From: Polytrichum commune
Taxonomy: Eukaryota; Streptophyta; Polytrichopsida; Polytrichales; Polytrichaceae
Assembly (NCBI GenBank): GCA_950295325.1
Contig: OX485804.1
Span: 8,806,001-8,870,000, forward strand
Direction of reading: 5' to 3'
Length of the DNA: 64,000 nt
Part shown: piece after piece, positions 1 through 21,213 of the stretch
Numbering within the stretch: position 1 is the stretch's first letter
Layout of the letters: every line of letters starts with the position of its first letter
Position numbers and translations under genes: made by a program
Notes under the pieces: generated by a model
What the model saw: only the letters and a program-made list of their open reading frames with translations
The model's database searches: none
Told to the model about the DNA's origin: nothing

Positions 1-12
1 GCTTCTCTGTAG

Positions 13-3000
13 ATTCGTTTGTGCCACTTCTGGTAGGCCTGCTCAATCATGAGTACAGTCCAGATATGATGTTGCTGGCGGCCAGGGCTTTGACGCATTT
101 GTGTGACGTCCTTCCATCTTCTTGTGCGGCAGTGGTACATTATGGTGCTGTCCCTTGCTTTTGTGCCCGCCTGCTCACCATTGAGTATATCGACCTTGCA
201 GAACAGGTAACTCATGGTGTTGACTGACGGGCCTGGTGCATTGCCAAGTTTTTCGTGTGATGGAAAGCTGCATCGTATCTCTTGGTCTGTGTGTGTTGTC
301 GGTGGATTGCCTGCTATTTGGAACATGTGTTAGGTGCTTAATAAGATGCGCGGCATAAGAAACTTCAATGAAAAGTTGTAGTTATCTCCAGCTTTCCCTC
401 TTTTCAGGGCAATGCCGCAGCAGGCTCTCTCTGATTCTTCTCTTGGTGAATGGCATTCGCTAGTTGCGCCACAATGTGAGTTGTATTCTTTCTCTTGAGA
501 AGTATTGGGTATCAGCTAGAAGGTCGTGGGATGCCACCTTTATGTCTGCGATGCCTGGACAAATCTCATATACAAATTGTTTATGTCATGTGCCCTTTGT
601 TTGACTTCTGGGTCGTTTGGATTTGTTGCAGTCTTTGCAGGCTCTGGAGAAGATCTCTCATGAGCATCCAACTGCTTGCCTTCGTGCAGGAGCACTAATG
701 GCAGTCTTGTCCTATCTGGATTTCTTTTCCACGGGTGTCCAGGTGAGGATGGACCTTTTAGTTTGTATCTATTTGCTGTAGGTCGGAAACAATAATGTTT
801 TCTTCGTGCTACATTCCTACCTGCAGCCTGAAAGTCCTGACTGAAGTCGAAGCTTATTATTTGTGTGTGGTCTCGCACTTTGCTGGCACTGTTCTGTGCG
901 ATGACTATATTTGTCATGAATAGGGTTCGTCAAATCAACAAGTGGAAAGTAGGTGAGTTCTGCGCTTAAAAGCTCCACCTGCTTTTGACAGTTTTTGTGA
1001 TTCTTCCCTATTTCTGCAGAGAGTAGCTGTTTCCACTGCTGCAAATATATGTCGGCAGCTTCCTTCAGATGCGGCAGACTTTGTTACGGACGCTGTTCCC
1101 TTGCTTACTAACCTATTACAGTATCAAGATTCAAAGGTAGAGTTCTTAATTATGACGCTGTTCCTTTTCAGGTCCTGATTTGCCAACAAGCTCACTTTGG
1201 TACTCAATACATCCTGTGTCATTTTTCAATTAATTCGATTTCTTGAAATGTATACAGTTGGTGGAGCATGCCTCAGTATGTCTCACACGCATTGCAGAGG
1301 CATTTGCAAGTTCACCTGAAAAACTTGACATGCTCTGTTCTCATGGCTTAATTGAACAAGCTGCCCGCCTTATTACTGTCAGTAACTTGACTGGTACTTC
1401 AGTCCCACAGGCATCCCTCAGCAATTCAACATATACGGTATGTGGCAGCCTTGGTGGTTTCTTGTAAAATGTAAGCAAATTATCTAAATACTATATAGCT
1501 CTTTCCCAAGTCTCATATGGTTTGTGCTCTTATGTAGGGCTTGATCCGGCTGCTTTCCACCTGTGCCAGTGGATCAGCAGCCGCAGCAGAGAGCTTGTTA
1601 TTGCTCCGGATAAGCAAAATTCTTAAGGATGTCTTGGCAGGATCTGGACTCATCTCAAGTACCTCTGTATCTCCTTCATCTGTCAACAGGCCTCAAGACC
1701 AGGTTCATCTCGACACTCCCTTAGCCTTTGTTGTGTAGAGGATTACTTAAATGAGCATTTGCAACAGTTGAGAGGAGCAAAATTAGAGACATTAGAAGAT
1801 GAAGTTTATTGGATGAGAATGTATAGGAACTTTGTATTGCAGAAGACTGAATTTTATGTGCTTATGTTTGCAATGCACCAGTATGGTTTACTAGGAAATA
1901 TCATACTAGGAAATGATTTTGATGGATAGAAGTCAGTACTTAGTCTCTACCTTTTATATTCACCTTGGAAGTTCTCAAGGACCTCATCAATATTAGGTGT
2001 ATGGTATACTAGTCATTGAACTATCCTTGAGGAACACGAGGTCATCTTATTCGCAGTGTCTTCTAAAGAACCGTTTTTGTAAGTTGAATCATCCCTGGAA
2101 GCATAAATGACAAATTTCCTTTGTGGAGGACTTTGCATCTTTAGTTTTTGAAAATTTGGGGTGGTTGGAGTTACTCAATTCTCGATCTGCTCAAGGAACA
2201 AATTCCCGAATTCCTCCTAATGTAGTTGGTGTCTCAAGTATTGATTCCCATATTTGTCTTCTTGAGATGAATATAAATTGATGTCAAGGGACTTGATATC
2301 AAATATCTGAAGGTTTTAGATAATGTGGTTCTGATTGTTGCTTGTTGAGTTATCCATTTTCCCGGGTACCCTTGTTGACAAAGAGAGGCTTCTGGAATAT
2401 TTTTGAGGACAATGTGAATGTTGCCCTGGATCCTTGTTGAGGCCCTGGATTTCTCGATTGGCTAGATTTCTTTGCTGAGGAGATCACTGGTATTTGATTA
2501 GAATTTTGCAACTTCATTCTTTTGATTTTACTTTTTGTGAAAAGCATATGAAGCTCATGCATGCCATGAATTATAATTGTGCTCATGGAGTGATTTTCAG
2601 TCATACTGCTCCTGTTTTGTATTCTTATCCACTTTTAATGGTCCACTTGAATGGTTCACTCGTCTATTTTTATCTTGTTGCTAGCCTTTGGTGTCACTAC
2701 TACCTTGATTGTGAAGCGTGCAGAAGTATATGCGCTCTAGTTGGTTGCTCTGCACTTGTACTACACCGTTTATGAGTAGGGAAGACACCTGTGAATGTAT
2801 ACATGTGGCCCAATTTGCAGAAGAGGTGGTGATATTATTGGCTTTGAGGTGTTCTTTAATTGTTGATACCTGTTGAATCTGTGCAGTTGTATGAGATAGT
2901 GAACTTGGTGAATGAGCTTCTACCACCAATGCCAGATACTCAGGGTGTCCATGCGGCCTCATCATCGAATGGTGCATTATCATCAAGAGGTTCAGCGCGG

Positions 3001-6000
3001 AAGCATCCTGGGATCACAATTGCAAGCAAGGTGGAGGATGGACAAGGGGTGGTTGCTGAAGAGTCACCTCGTGAAATATTGCTGCGTCATCAACCTGAGC
3101 TTCTTGTCCAGTTTGGAAGTGATCTTTTTCCAGTACTTGTCCAGGTGAGGTTCTCAGTTGCAAATCAGCTTTTCAGTGTTGAAAACTAGAGTCTGTTAGC
3201 CATATTTTGTATATTTGGCTTTTAAGTACTTGGGTGGAAGGTCTGAAGTCTTTATGGATTGTGCATGGAATCAGGTTCATGGATCAAGCGTGAATCCTCC
3301 AGTGCGCCACAAGTGTTTGGCTGCTATCAACAAACTCATACACTTCAGTACAGCAGACATTTTGCGGTCCTTGCTTAATGAGTCTAATATATCCAGGTAA
3401 AGTCTTGTCATTGACATTAGAATCATCATTGAGATACATTTTAAATAATGTGATGCTGATTGGAACCCATTTTGTGGTTGCAGCTTCTTGGCAGGTGTGC
3501 TGGCATCCAAGGACACATCCATGTTGATTATGGCCTTGCAAATCTCAGAAATGCTCATGCAGAAGTTGCCTGATATTTTTGCCAAGATGTTTATAAAAGA
3601 GGGAGTTGTACATGCCCTTGATACACTAATTGCCTCAGACCAAGTCGGGCCTGCATCTCCTCCACAGCCGTCAAGGTCAGCAGATGCAGCGCCTAGTGCT
3701 GCTGGGGGAATGCTCCCTCCGCCAAGGCCTCGAAGAGGAGGAGGGGGTAGACGAAAGTTGACTGGGAACTACGATGAAGAGTTGGGGCTGATTAGTAGTA
3801 CTCTGCCACCTATGGGAGTGTCACCTCCTTCTGCGGTAGCAGCAGTTCGTCCAATTCGCTCTTCATTGCGCGCAAGTGCTATTGCACAAGCCAAGAGGGT
3901 TAGGGAGACATATTTTCCTGGTGATGCGGGTGCTTCTGGTGAGGGTATAACTGAGAGCCTGCGTAGGTTGAAAAGTTTGTGTGCACGACTGAATGGTGAT
4001 AATGCAGCTGAGGTGAAGGGCAAAGGCAAGGGCAAGGCCAAAGGCAAGGTTGCAGGGACAGAGGGACTAAGTGAGGAGCAGCTAGTGTCTCTGATGGTAG
4101 ACTTGCTCGCGGAACTCAGTGGTGGAGAGGGGGTGTCCACTTTTGAGTTCATTGGGAGTGGAGTGGTGGGGACATTACTAAATTTTTTCTCTTGTGGAAA
4201 CACTGGTAAGGAGAGCATAGGTGATACAATTCTGAGGCAGCAAACACTGAAGAGATTGAAGAAATTTAGTGAAGTGGCACTGCCTGCAAATTCTGGTATC
4301 AGTGGTGAATTAACACCTCTGACTCTACTTGTACGGAAGTTGCAGGATGCACTTGCATCATTGGAAGGCTTCCCAGTGCGATTTAGCCATGCTCCTCGCG
4401 CCTCCAGCAGTTCTGCTAGCATTAGCAATGGCATGAACGCACTTACACAGCCTTTTAAGCTGCGACTCTGTAGATCTTCTGGAGAGAAAATGCTGCGGGA
4501 TTACTCCACCAACATTGTGCTGATTGAGCCACTAGCAAATCTGATTGCTGTGGAAGACTTCTTGTGGCCTCGAGTGAAGCGCCATGAAGCATCAACTGCA
4601 GTTGCAGCAAGTACATCTGAGGCAAGTCCACCAATTGCAGCTCCGACATCTGAGGTTCGACAATCAACACGATCTAGATCAGCAGCTGTCGCAGTTGAAG
4701 GTGGCAGGAACTGTCAATCATCCTTGAATGCAAATGCCTCTAAAGGAAAGGGAAAAGCTGTTGGCCGCTCATTTGGCAGTTCTAGCAGTGGGGATGAAGG
4801 ATGGGGTCCTGAAACTCGTCATACTGCTGCTTGTAGACGAGCAGCAGCTTGGAGTGCATCAGCTCCCAAGGCCAGTCCTGAAGGTGAAAGCGAGGTTAGT
4901 GATGAGGTACAAATGAAATGCAAGAATTTGATATTTATTAAAGCATTGGATGTAGTGTTGTGAGACCAGAATGGTGTTTTATCTGTTTACGTGGAATTGA
5001 TCAGTTGCTGTTAATCTGGTCATTGCCAGTTGCATCAAGTTACTTCTGTATGCTGTTGTGGGCTTTGTCTCTATGCTAATCTGAATCTTTCCAACTCCTT
5101 TTTGCATTGGAAGAAGGTAAACTTCAATCATTGAACTGGAAGTTAATCCTTATTGTGTGACTAATTAGGAAGAACGTCCAGTTCTGCAAGTTAATCCTGC
5201 AGTTTGAAGTCTCTGATTAGTTGAAGCAGATTACTTGTAAGGGATTGTAGATTGAGGGGTTAATCCCTATGTGGAACATAATTATGAAAAGTCTATCATG
5301 TGCCCTGTACAGGATGAGGATGTGGATGCATCACCTGTTGAGCTTGAGGAGGCTGTTACCATGGATGAAGATGACCTTTCAGAGGATGAAGAGGAAGAGG
5401 ATGACGATGAACATGACGTAAGTGATGTCAGGCACCTTTTGTGTCTTCACCACTCGCTGTTTTGTTCGTCATTTGTTACGTTTATCCTATATTGTATCTC
5501 TTGTTACTAAACACTTCATACTTGCAAGATTCTTAGGATGTTCCTTTATCAAAGTGTTCTTTCCATACAATATGACACCAATGAAAACTGCACAGGTTTT
5601 TGGGGAGGATCCGGCACCTGTCTGCAAAGACCATGTTCATGATGTCCAGCTGGGTGATGGGGGAGAGGGTGGGGCCCTTCCTTCCACAAGTGAGATGGTG
5701 GTGCAACCTGCTGGAGCTATCAATTTTCTGAGCCGGTCTGCTATTTTGACACTGGGACCTGATTCTACTGGAATAAGGGCTATTGGAGCCAGAGGTTCAT
5801 TGTCATTTGCTGCAGCAGCCATGGCTGGAGCCAGTCTGAGTGGAATAAGGTCTAGTTCTCGCGATCGAAGATCTTCAACAAGTGCTAATGTTCCTGCCAA
5901 ATTGATATTTTCTCTAGGTGGAAAACCTTTAAATAGATCACTAACTATACTTCAAGCTATTCAACGCCACTCTGCTGCTGATGAGGAAGACGAAGAGCGG

Positions 6001-9000
6001 TATGGTGTGCCAGACCATCCATCAGGGAGCAACCGCAGATTGTGGGATGAAGTTCACACAATCACTTATCAAAGGGCAGATGAAAATGGTGACCCTGCGA
6101 CACCCATGTCCACCAAGGCTGGTGCTGCAAGCTCAAGCAGTAATGTTGGCAGTGGCCCTGGTGTGGAGGGTTCTTGGCAGCAGGCATCCCTCCTGGACAG
6201 CATGCTACGAAAAGAACTTCCCTGTGATCTAGACAAAACAAACAACACATATGACATTCTCTTGCTGCTTAGAATGTTGGAGGGCTTGAATAGGTTAGCA
6301 CCACGACTTCGTGTTCAATGTGCATCTGATGCTATGGCTCAGGGGGATGTAATTGATCTAAATAAAATCCAAGTGACAGAACCATTAGTACCAAAGGAGG
6401 AATTTCTGAGTAGCAAGTTGACTCCAAAACTAGCTCGACAAATGCAAGATGCATTAGCCCTATGTAGTGGCAGTTTACCTTCTTGGTGTCATCAGCTCAC
6501 TCGAGCTTGCCCGTTTCTGTTTCCTTTTGAGACGAGGAGGCAATATTTTCATTCAACAGCATTTGGGTTACCTCGAGCATTACGAAAACTGCAACAACAG
6601 CAAAGTGCTGATGGTTCAGCTGCTTTTAATGACCGTGAGCTGCGGATGGCAAGGCTACAGCGTCAGAAGGTTCGAGTCTCTAGAAACCGTATTTTGGACT
6701 CAGCTACAAGGGTTATGGAGCTTTATTCTGCCCATAAAGCAGTTCTTGAAGTTGAGTACTTTGGGGAGGTTGGCACTGGTCTAGGTCCTACTCTTGAGTT
6801 CTATACCTTGGTCAGCCATGAATTACAAAAACAAACCTTAGATTTGTGGAGAACGGAGTCAAATGCAGGTATCGAGGTGGATGCTCAATCACTGGATGTG
6901 GAGATGATGGAGGTGACTGCTGACGAAACACTATCTACTGTTGACTCCCACAGCAGAGAACCATCAAACAGCGAAGCCTATGTAAATGCACCTTATGGTC
7001 TGTTCCCACGTCCTTGGCATCCTGGTACACAAGTAGCTAGCAATAAGAAATATGCAAAAGTTTTGGAGCACTTCTGCTTACTTGGGCGTGTTATGGCGAA
7101 AGCCCTTCAAGATGGACGTCTGCTGGACCTGCCACTGTCCACAGCATTCTACAAGATTGTTCTTGGTCAGGTTAGTTGTACGTCTGAGCACTTGAAATGT
7201 GTTCATATGTCGTCATCCTTTGTGATGCATTACTTCCTCTTACATATGATGTTTATTTTCAGGGGTTCTGAGTTGTACAATGATTTGGGTGTCTGGTTTG
7301 CGCAGGAGCTGGATGTGTATGATATTCAGTCTGTAGAGCCAGATCTGGGGGCAACACTGCTTGAACTGCAAGTCCTGGTGTGCAGGAAGCAGCATTTAGA
7401 GAGAAATCACAGAAATCACAAAGATATTGCTGCACTGAACTTCAGGGGCTCCAAGCTTGAGGATCTTTCCTTGGACTTCACACTTCCTGGATATCCTGAT
7501 TATGAGTTGAAGACAAATGGAGGGGAAATTGTGGTAAGTGCTTCACGCATAGATGGTTGGGCTGTTTACATTATGGTTGGCTGTTATAAATACCATTGCT
7601 CTTGATCTCTGGGCTGACATCACAATTTCTTTTCAGGTGGGATTGGACAACCTAGAAGAGTATATCTCCCTTGTTGTTGATTCAACAGTAAAGACTGGAA
7701 TTAGACCACAAATTGAGTCATTTCGGGCTGGCTTCAACCAGGTGCTATTGCTAGTGATTTCTTTTTGGGATGGAATTGCAGGAGTTTAAGAAGTTCCTTT
7801 CCAATGCATTTGGTACTCTACATGTTTTTAATACTAGAGTACAGTGGGGGGTCTCTAAGGTCATTGAATTGCTCAATGTATGGATCACCAGGGTCGTGAA
7901 ACCAGGAGTTCAGCAAATGCTTAAAATTTCTTTTTTTGGGGTTCACTTTCTCAAATGCAGAGCATGAATCTCACACATAGAAATCGAATGTGCAGGTTTT
8001 CCAGCTGTCTGCTTTACAGATTTTTAGTGAGAATGAACTTGAATATCTGCTCTGCGGTCGGCGAGAATTATGGCTGGTAAGTTGACACTGATGTTACACT
8101 AAGACAACCTGTTTACTGGACTTTGTACTCATATATCCTGTTTCTCAGTGTCAACAAATGTTTTGTAGTTCTTACATCCTATCACCTATTGAAATTGTTG
8201 TAACTGGCTGCTTTTCTCATGCAGCCGGAGTCACTACCAGACCTCCTGAAATTTGATCATGGTTATACTGCGATGAGTCCTCCTATACGGAATGTAAGTT
8301 ATTGCTCCTTTCTTGATTTGTGGATTTGGTTTTTTATGCTTGTACTTAAGAGGACAGGAATCTTAGAGGTTTCTCATGACAAGTGGTTTACTTTCAGATG
8401 TTGGATATCATGAGTGAATTCACACCTGATGAACAACGAGCATTTCTGCGGTTTGTTACTGGAGCACCACACCTTCCACCTGGTGGACTTGCAGCGCTGA
8501 CTCCAAAGCTTACAATAGTGCGGAAGGTACTTTTTGTTCTGATAGGTTCATGGCATTTCATTAATCTTTGAATGCCTTAGCTGGAGGTTTTGATATGGCA
8601 ATTGATGTAACAAGATGGACCTTGAATTTGATGAGTTAATCTGGTGGATAATGTCAAACAGCATCCTACAGGTGGGGCTGGGACAACGCTTGGGACAACC
8701 CTTCCAGGAGCTGCAATAGGCATGGGCACCACATTAGCTGACAGGGACCTGCCAAGTGTGATGACCTGTGCCAATTATCTAAAGCTTCCTCCCTACTCCT
8801 GCAAGGTATTTTAAAGTAGACATTATTGGGTGGAAGGTGTACCTTGTGCTGGCCGATGTAAAAATCGTTCCCTGGACTGTCACCTTTCCAAGGCAGACAT
8901 CCTCAAGGTGTGGAGTTTTTAATATGAAGTTGAATTCTTGCTTGAGAATAGTCATCTTAAAGCGTGTCTGGGGGGATTTCTGGACATAATCAATTAAAAT

Positions 9001-9434
9001 CCTAGTGTTTCCAAGTCCAACCAGTTACTTGTTGTGATCTTGCTTGAGAATAGTCATCCTTAAACAATGTCTGGGGAGATTTCTGGACATAATCAATAAA
9101 AATACTAGTGTTTCCAAGTCCAACCGGTTACTTGTTGTGATCTTTTGGTTCTTCTTTATTAATTTGAGGTGTATTATATAGATTCTTGTAAAATAAGTTG
9201 TAGTTTTCCTGAAGTTTTGAGCTTCAACTGGTTATTTCTTAAATACAACCAGTTCATCTGTAACTAGCGGTCGGTTCTACCTGTTCATTGATCTCAAAAT
9301 CCTACCTTTCAGAACTATTTAAGCAAGCAATGGAGTCTTACATATTTTCTTTGCTTTCATATGTGCAGGAAGTCATGAAGGAAAGATTGCTATATGCAAT
9401 TCATGAGGGCCAAGGGTCATTTGATCTATCTTAG
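13..9434 (+). CDS. UPL3: HECT-type E3 ubiquitin ligase, UPL3/UPL4-like (5' partial)
   Basis: Transfers ubiquitin to substrate proteins through a HECT-domain cysteine; plant UPL3 acts in trichome, seed and immune regulation (family knowledge). Exons read as 13-206, 632-742, 1020-1136, 1258-1437, 1538-1702, 2887-3144, 3275-3396, 3484-4906, 5313-5417, 5596-7170, 7306-7533, 7637-7741, 7996-8076, 8225-8293, 8398-8526, 8662-8805 and 9369-9434, all GT..AG, giving 1,689 codons in one frame and a TAG stop. The N-terminal armadillo-type helices (LLAARALTHLCDVLPSS) match UPL3 closely. An acidic low-complexity segment follows (exon 9), then the HECT domain, with VEYFGEVGTGLGPTLEFY, LLCGRRELW and the catalytic cysteine in LPSVMTCANYLKLPPYS; the protein ends EGQGSFDLS. 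About 200 N-terminal residues lie left of the window. Exons 10-11: an upstream AG at 7259-7260 would give an immediate stop, so the acceptor at 7305 is preferred. UPL4 is the alternative name. Confidence 0.95.
8936..9143 (+). repeat. 102-bp tandem duplication in the last UPL3 intron
   Basis: Two adjacent copies of a 102-bp segment, starting near TCTTGCTTGAGAATAGTCAT and ending in the CCGGTTACTTGTTGTGATC region, differ by only a few bases. They lie in the intron between the exons ending at 8805 and starting at 9369, so the coding sequence is untouched. The copies look recent. Confidence 0.85.
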
Positions 9435-12400
9435 ATCTTTCGTCAAAGTTTGACAGCAAATAATCTGCTTTTCCCTGACATTAAAGTGGTGGAAGAGCTG
9501 GTGAGGTGAAGCTGCTAAACGTGGAATTATCCAGGAAATCTCTCAATACAAATAGAATTGATATCATAGAGCATATTTTTCAACTCGATTCATATTATTT
9601 ACGGCCATGTTCCATTTTTTGTAAATTCACAAGTATAGCCGAGCTAGCTTAGAGGAAAGTAAGATGCAATGCGAGAATCTAACACCTTCAACTTTGTAGT
9701 CGTCGGTTACTTAGTCATGGGTACGACATCGGCTTGCCGCATGTTGAAGCAGTCGGGCAGATTCCTGGTTGTAGGTGGCACCCATTCCAGTGTTCAGCAG
9801 GTAAACTGAGCAACCATGTGCCACTGGAAGAAGCAATCTTGGTTTCTCAGTGCAGGGAGGCATTGCCACGTGAGCTCAGAGCTCAGCTTAGCTTCCCATT
9901 ATATAGTCAAATCAGACAGGAAAGTCAGGTGACAGAGTCAATTGTAGCTAAAAGGACATGATTGTTTCCTGCTGTACAGTACAAACTCCAACCTCATTCA
10001 TTGAGGATCATTTTGGTTTTCCCACTGTTGGATGATTGCCTTGCCTTCTGTTGTATGAAGTTTATCCTAAATTACTTTCATCTGACCTTTGAGTTGAGAA
10101 AGTCATTTCTGTATGTGTTACTGTAATTGGTCATAATCTGAACCTTCTAAATAAGGGAATTGATATATTTGCTAGAGTTCATTATCGACAATTCTGTGGT
10201 GTGACTCTCAAGTGTTAGCACAAATTTGTTGGAACTTAGTCCTCAGCCTTTGTGAGTTCCATTGCATAAGGTGAATGGGCTAATTTGGTTAGCTTTCTTA
10301 ATCAGACACTTCTTTTTGGCTCCTGATCTGCAGTACACTTGCTTTAATTCAGTGGGCAAGTAATATTTGGTGATTTAGCTGCCGCCTTGATGATATTTTG
10401 GGTCAGTCATCTTTGCAAAAGTCAAACTACACCCACCATCCTTCATAATGAAGTGTACTATCCACTGAGCTATGACATGCTTGAATTTTGTGCTTGAGCT
10501 AGGTAAATTAGGAGGCAACAACTTGGGCAAATTAGGAAGCAACATGTGGTTGTGAGGTGCCAACCAACTTGTATTGTGGGTATTCTATAATAAAAAAATA
10601 ATTTGGCAACATTTCATCTTACACTTTAGAGACACGACAACCAATATTGACATTAGACTTGGTTTTCCATTGGCAAATGACCCATGCAGAATTTGTTAAC
10701 AATGTTGTCCAGTTACACAACATTGAATGATAAAAGAGTTCCCCCCCTATAACACCACATTGGGAAGTGGCCAATCTTTAATTATGGTGTCTATATCAAC
10801 ACTTCCTCAACTCCCATTTCAATGATTTCAAACTCTTTGGACTTGATTCACAATTGTTAACATGCTCAAACTTCTAATGCTCGAATCCATCGGCTGGATG
10901 ATTCCACATAGCTGGAGGTGTCTACATTAGCTTCATCTACCTTAATAAAATTACTACACTAATGATGGGACGGGTTAGAAGGTGATCTTGGTGTCTTCAC
11001 AAAGAGTATGAGAAGCTCTACATGATAAATTGCTTGTTTGTGGAAAACAAGCAAGATTTGATAGAGATATTATCATTGGTTTCTTGGACCTATGATGTTG
11101 TGTAGTGTTAGTAAATAATATGCACCCATAGTAATATCCCGTATGTTTTTTGTGTGGATATTTCGCCAATAGTGTGGTCCATAATTGGTGTATTTGTTTG
11201 TACCTAGAGCAAGGCTATTATCAGCCATAACATAGCGATTTCCATTTCATATTCAACTTACTACTTGCTCCTACCTTCAACCATAGGCTACATTGATTAT
11301 CCCAATAAGTGAGGAAGGGCTAAAAACGAGAGGGAAATTCGTGAAGATAATACTACATTTCTTTATGCTTTAAGGTATGAAAAATGAACATGTATTCATG
11401 CGTTTAGTATCACTTAGTAGGAATGTCAACCCTCACTAATTTTCAGACGTGGCAAAATAGTGTGTGTTTCGGCAATTAGTACCACACACACTAATTGGGA
11501 TAATTAGTGTAGTCAATTTCTTAGACCTAAGCAACTTCTTGGCTATCTCAAACTATTACATAGTGACCATCCTACTTAGTATAGTTGCTCATACCTTAAG
11601 ACATACTCTTGTCATTTGTCTAGAATTACGTAATTTTCTCTTTGATTATTTATTTATTTCAATCTTATTTATTTAAAATTTTCTCATGAAGGAAGTGCTA
11701 ACATCTTCCAAAATTTGTAAGAGTGATATCTTGTAGACAAATACATTCTAGACAAATGTAAGATACACATATGTTCATCACATTGTTGGGGGATAGTTCT
11801 CTTGGCCCTCCCAAAACATTCGGGCCAAAGCACTTGGACTCTTGCCCTCGTGCTTTGACCCTAAAATTTTGGAAGGACCTTTGAGAGTAACCTTCATATT
11901 ATATACTACAGTTGACATGAGGTTTTTTGTTTTCTTTCTTGGAGTTCGTTATTACCAATTTTGAGGCATGGCTCTTGTGTGCTCACACCCTTCTGTTGAC
12001 ATCAGGTAGTTGCACCTATTCTTGACGTTTTGGTGAATTTGGTATTGAGAATCTCTTGTAACATTGTGCCGATTATTTTGTTGGATGAGCCTTTGAAAAT
12101 AATTTTGAAAGCCATGCAATTCATAATGTTTAAATCAATTTCCTATAGAAATTCTCAATCAAAATATTCAAAATTCATTGTAATCAAACATAGGCATCAT
12201 GTTGTGCTAGCAGTCTTCTTGGTCATGCCCCACCTTTTGCATGGGATAAAGTGCTTCTTGACTAAGTTACTATGAGCTTGTCTAAAACCACATGATTTTG
12301 AGAATATGGGACCACAAGTGACATACTTGCTTATAATGTCATACATAGATTCCATTGAAGCATAAAAGTGATTAATATGTGGGCTTATTTAAGTTGGAGC

Positions 12401-13291
12401 ATCTACTCACTGCTTATGTCAGTGTACTACATAGTGGACTTGTGTGTGCACATAGATTTAGGCTTCATTTTTTCAAAAACCAGAATAAGGCACATCTTCT
12501 TGGTCAACATAATTGATATTGTGCAAGTTACTTTCACCAAAGTGAAATTCCTTACGACATAACATTACTAAGCCTCATGCACCCTCACCCTCTCTAAACA
12601 AAGGGGATGTCATGTTCCATGGAGACCTTGCCGCCATTATTTTTTGATTGAAGCCATCATTTTTTCAAAATCACAATATGTTTATTCCCAACCTTTGGCT
12701 GAATGATTCTCCTACATAAGGGTAAGTGGCAGGTAGAGCTTCGCAATGTTATGGAACTACAGATGCCAGGTAGTATATCCATATGGAACCTATTATCAGC
12801 TGATTAAATAACAGCAAATATGCTCTCAGCTGCCCCTCGCGACTTTATCATGTGCAAATTCGTCAGCCATTGCTTCAACATTTGTTGCAATCTTGTCACC
12901 AGTAGACTCTCTCCCAAGATGGATCGACGGAATCCATAGATGTATAAATAGCTTGTACAACCTTGGCCTCCATTGCAAATCCTTGCATAGATCCCATCAC
13001 CACCTCCATATACTAAACCCAACTGTTTCGAATCTAACTACTCAACCCTGTTGTAATTTCGTTTCACAAACAACTCCTGATCCAGCTTCGACATTACGTC
13101 AAAGGCTCAATCCTTGAATGAATTCTATCACTACTAACACTCCATTTACTTCGAGAACGATCTAAATAATTACCCATGGAGACACATCATACCTGGCTCC
13201 AGAAAATGGTTGCCTAAAATCAGCTAATTCCATCACTTGTGATGCACTAAAAAGAGAAAGCAATTGCTATCAAAATAGTAGTGGTACATCC
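9435..13291. other. Intergenic: UPL3 3' flank and AT-rich spacer
   Basis: This is the 3' flank of UPL3, where a UTR is expected, followed by AT-rich DNA up to the EPSPS stop codon. The two genes converge here. I see no coding exon with plant-like codon use. The only structure I can support is an imperfect foldback of about 90 bp at 11797-11888. No tRNA was seen. Confidence 0.6.
11797..11888. repeat. Small foldback (hairpin) sequence
   Basis: The left arm (about 11798-11833, ending GGGCCAAAGCAC) and right arm (about 11850-11887, starting GTGCTTTGACCC) are imperfect reverse complements of about 36 bp around a 16-base loop. It may be a MITE remnant or a small-RNA precursor-like hairpin. Only the foldback itself is seen. 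Confidence 0.55.

Positions 13292-21213
<7,922 letters not shown>

Noticed and set aside
7261-7305. Alternative acceptor giving a longer UPL3 exon 11
   Set aside because: It introduces an in-frame TGA after two codons, while the downstream acceptor restores the conserved ELDVYDI.
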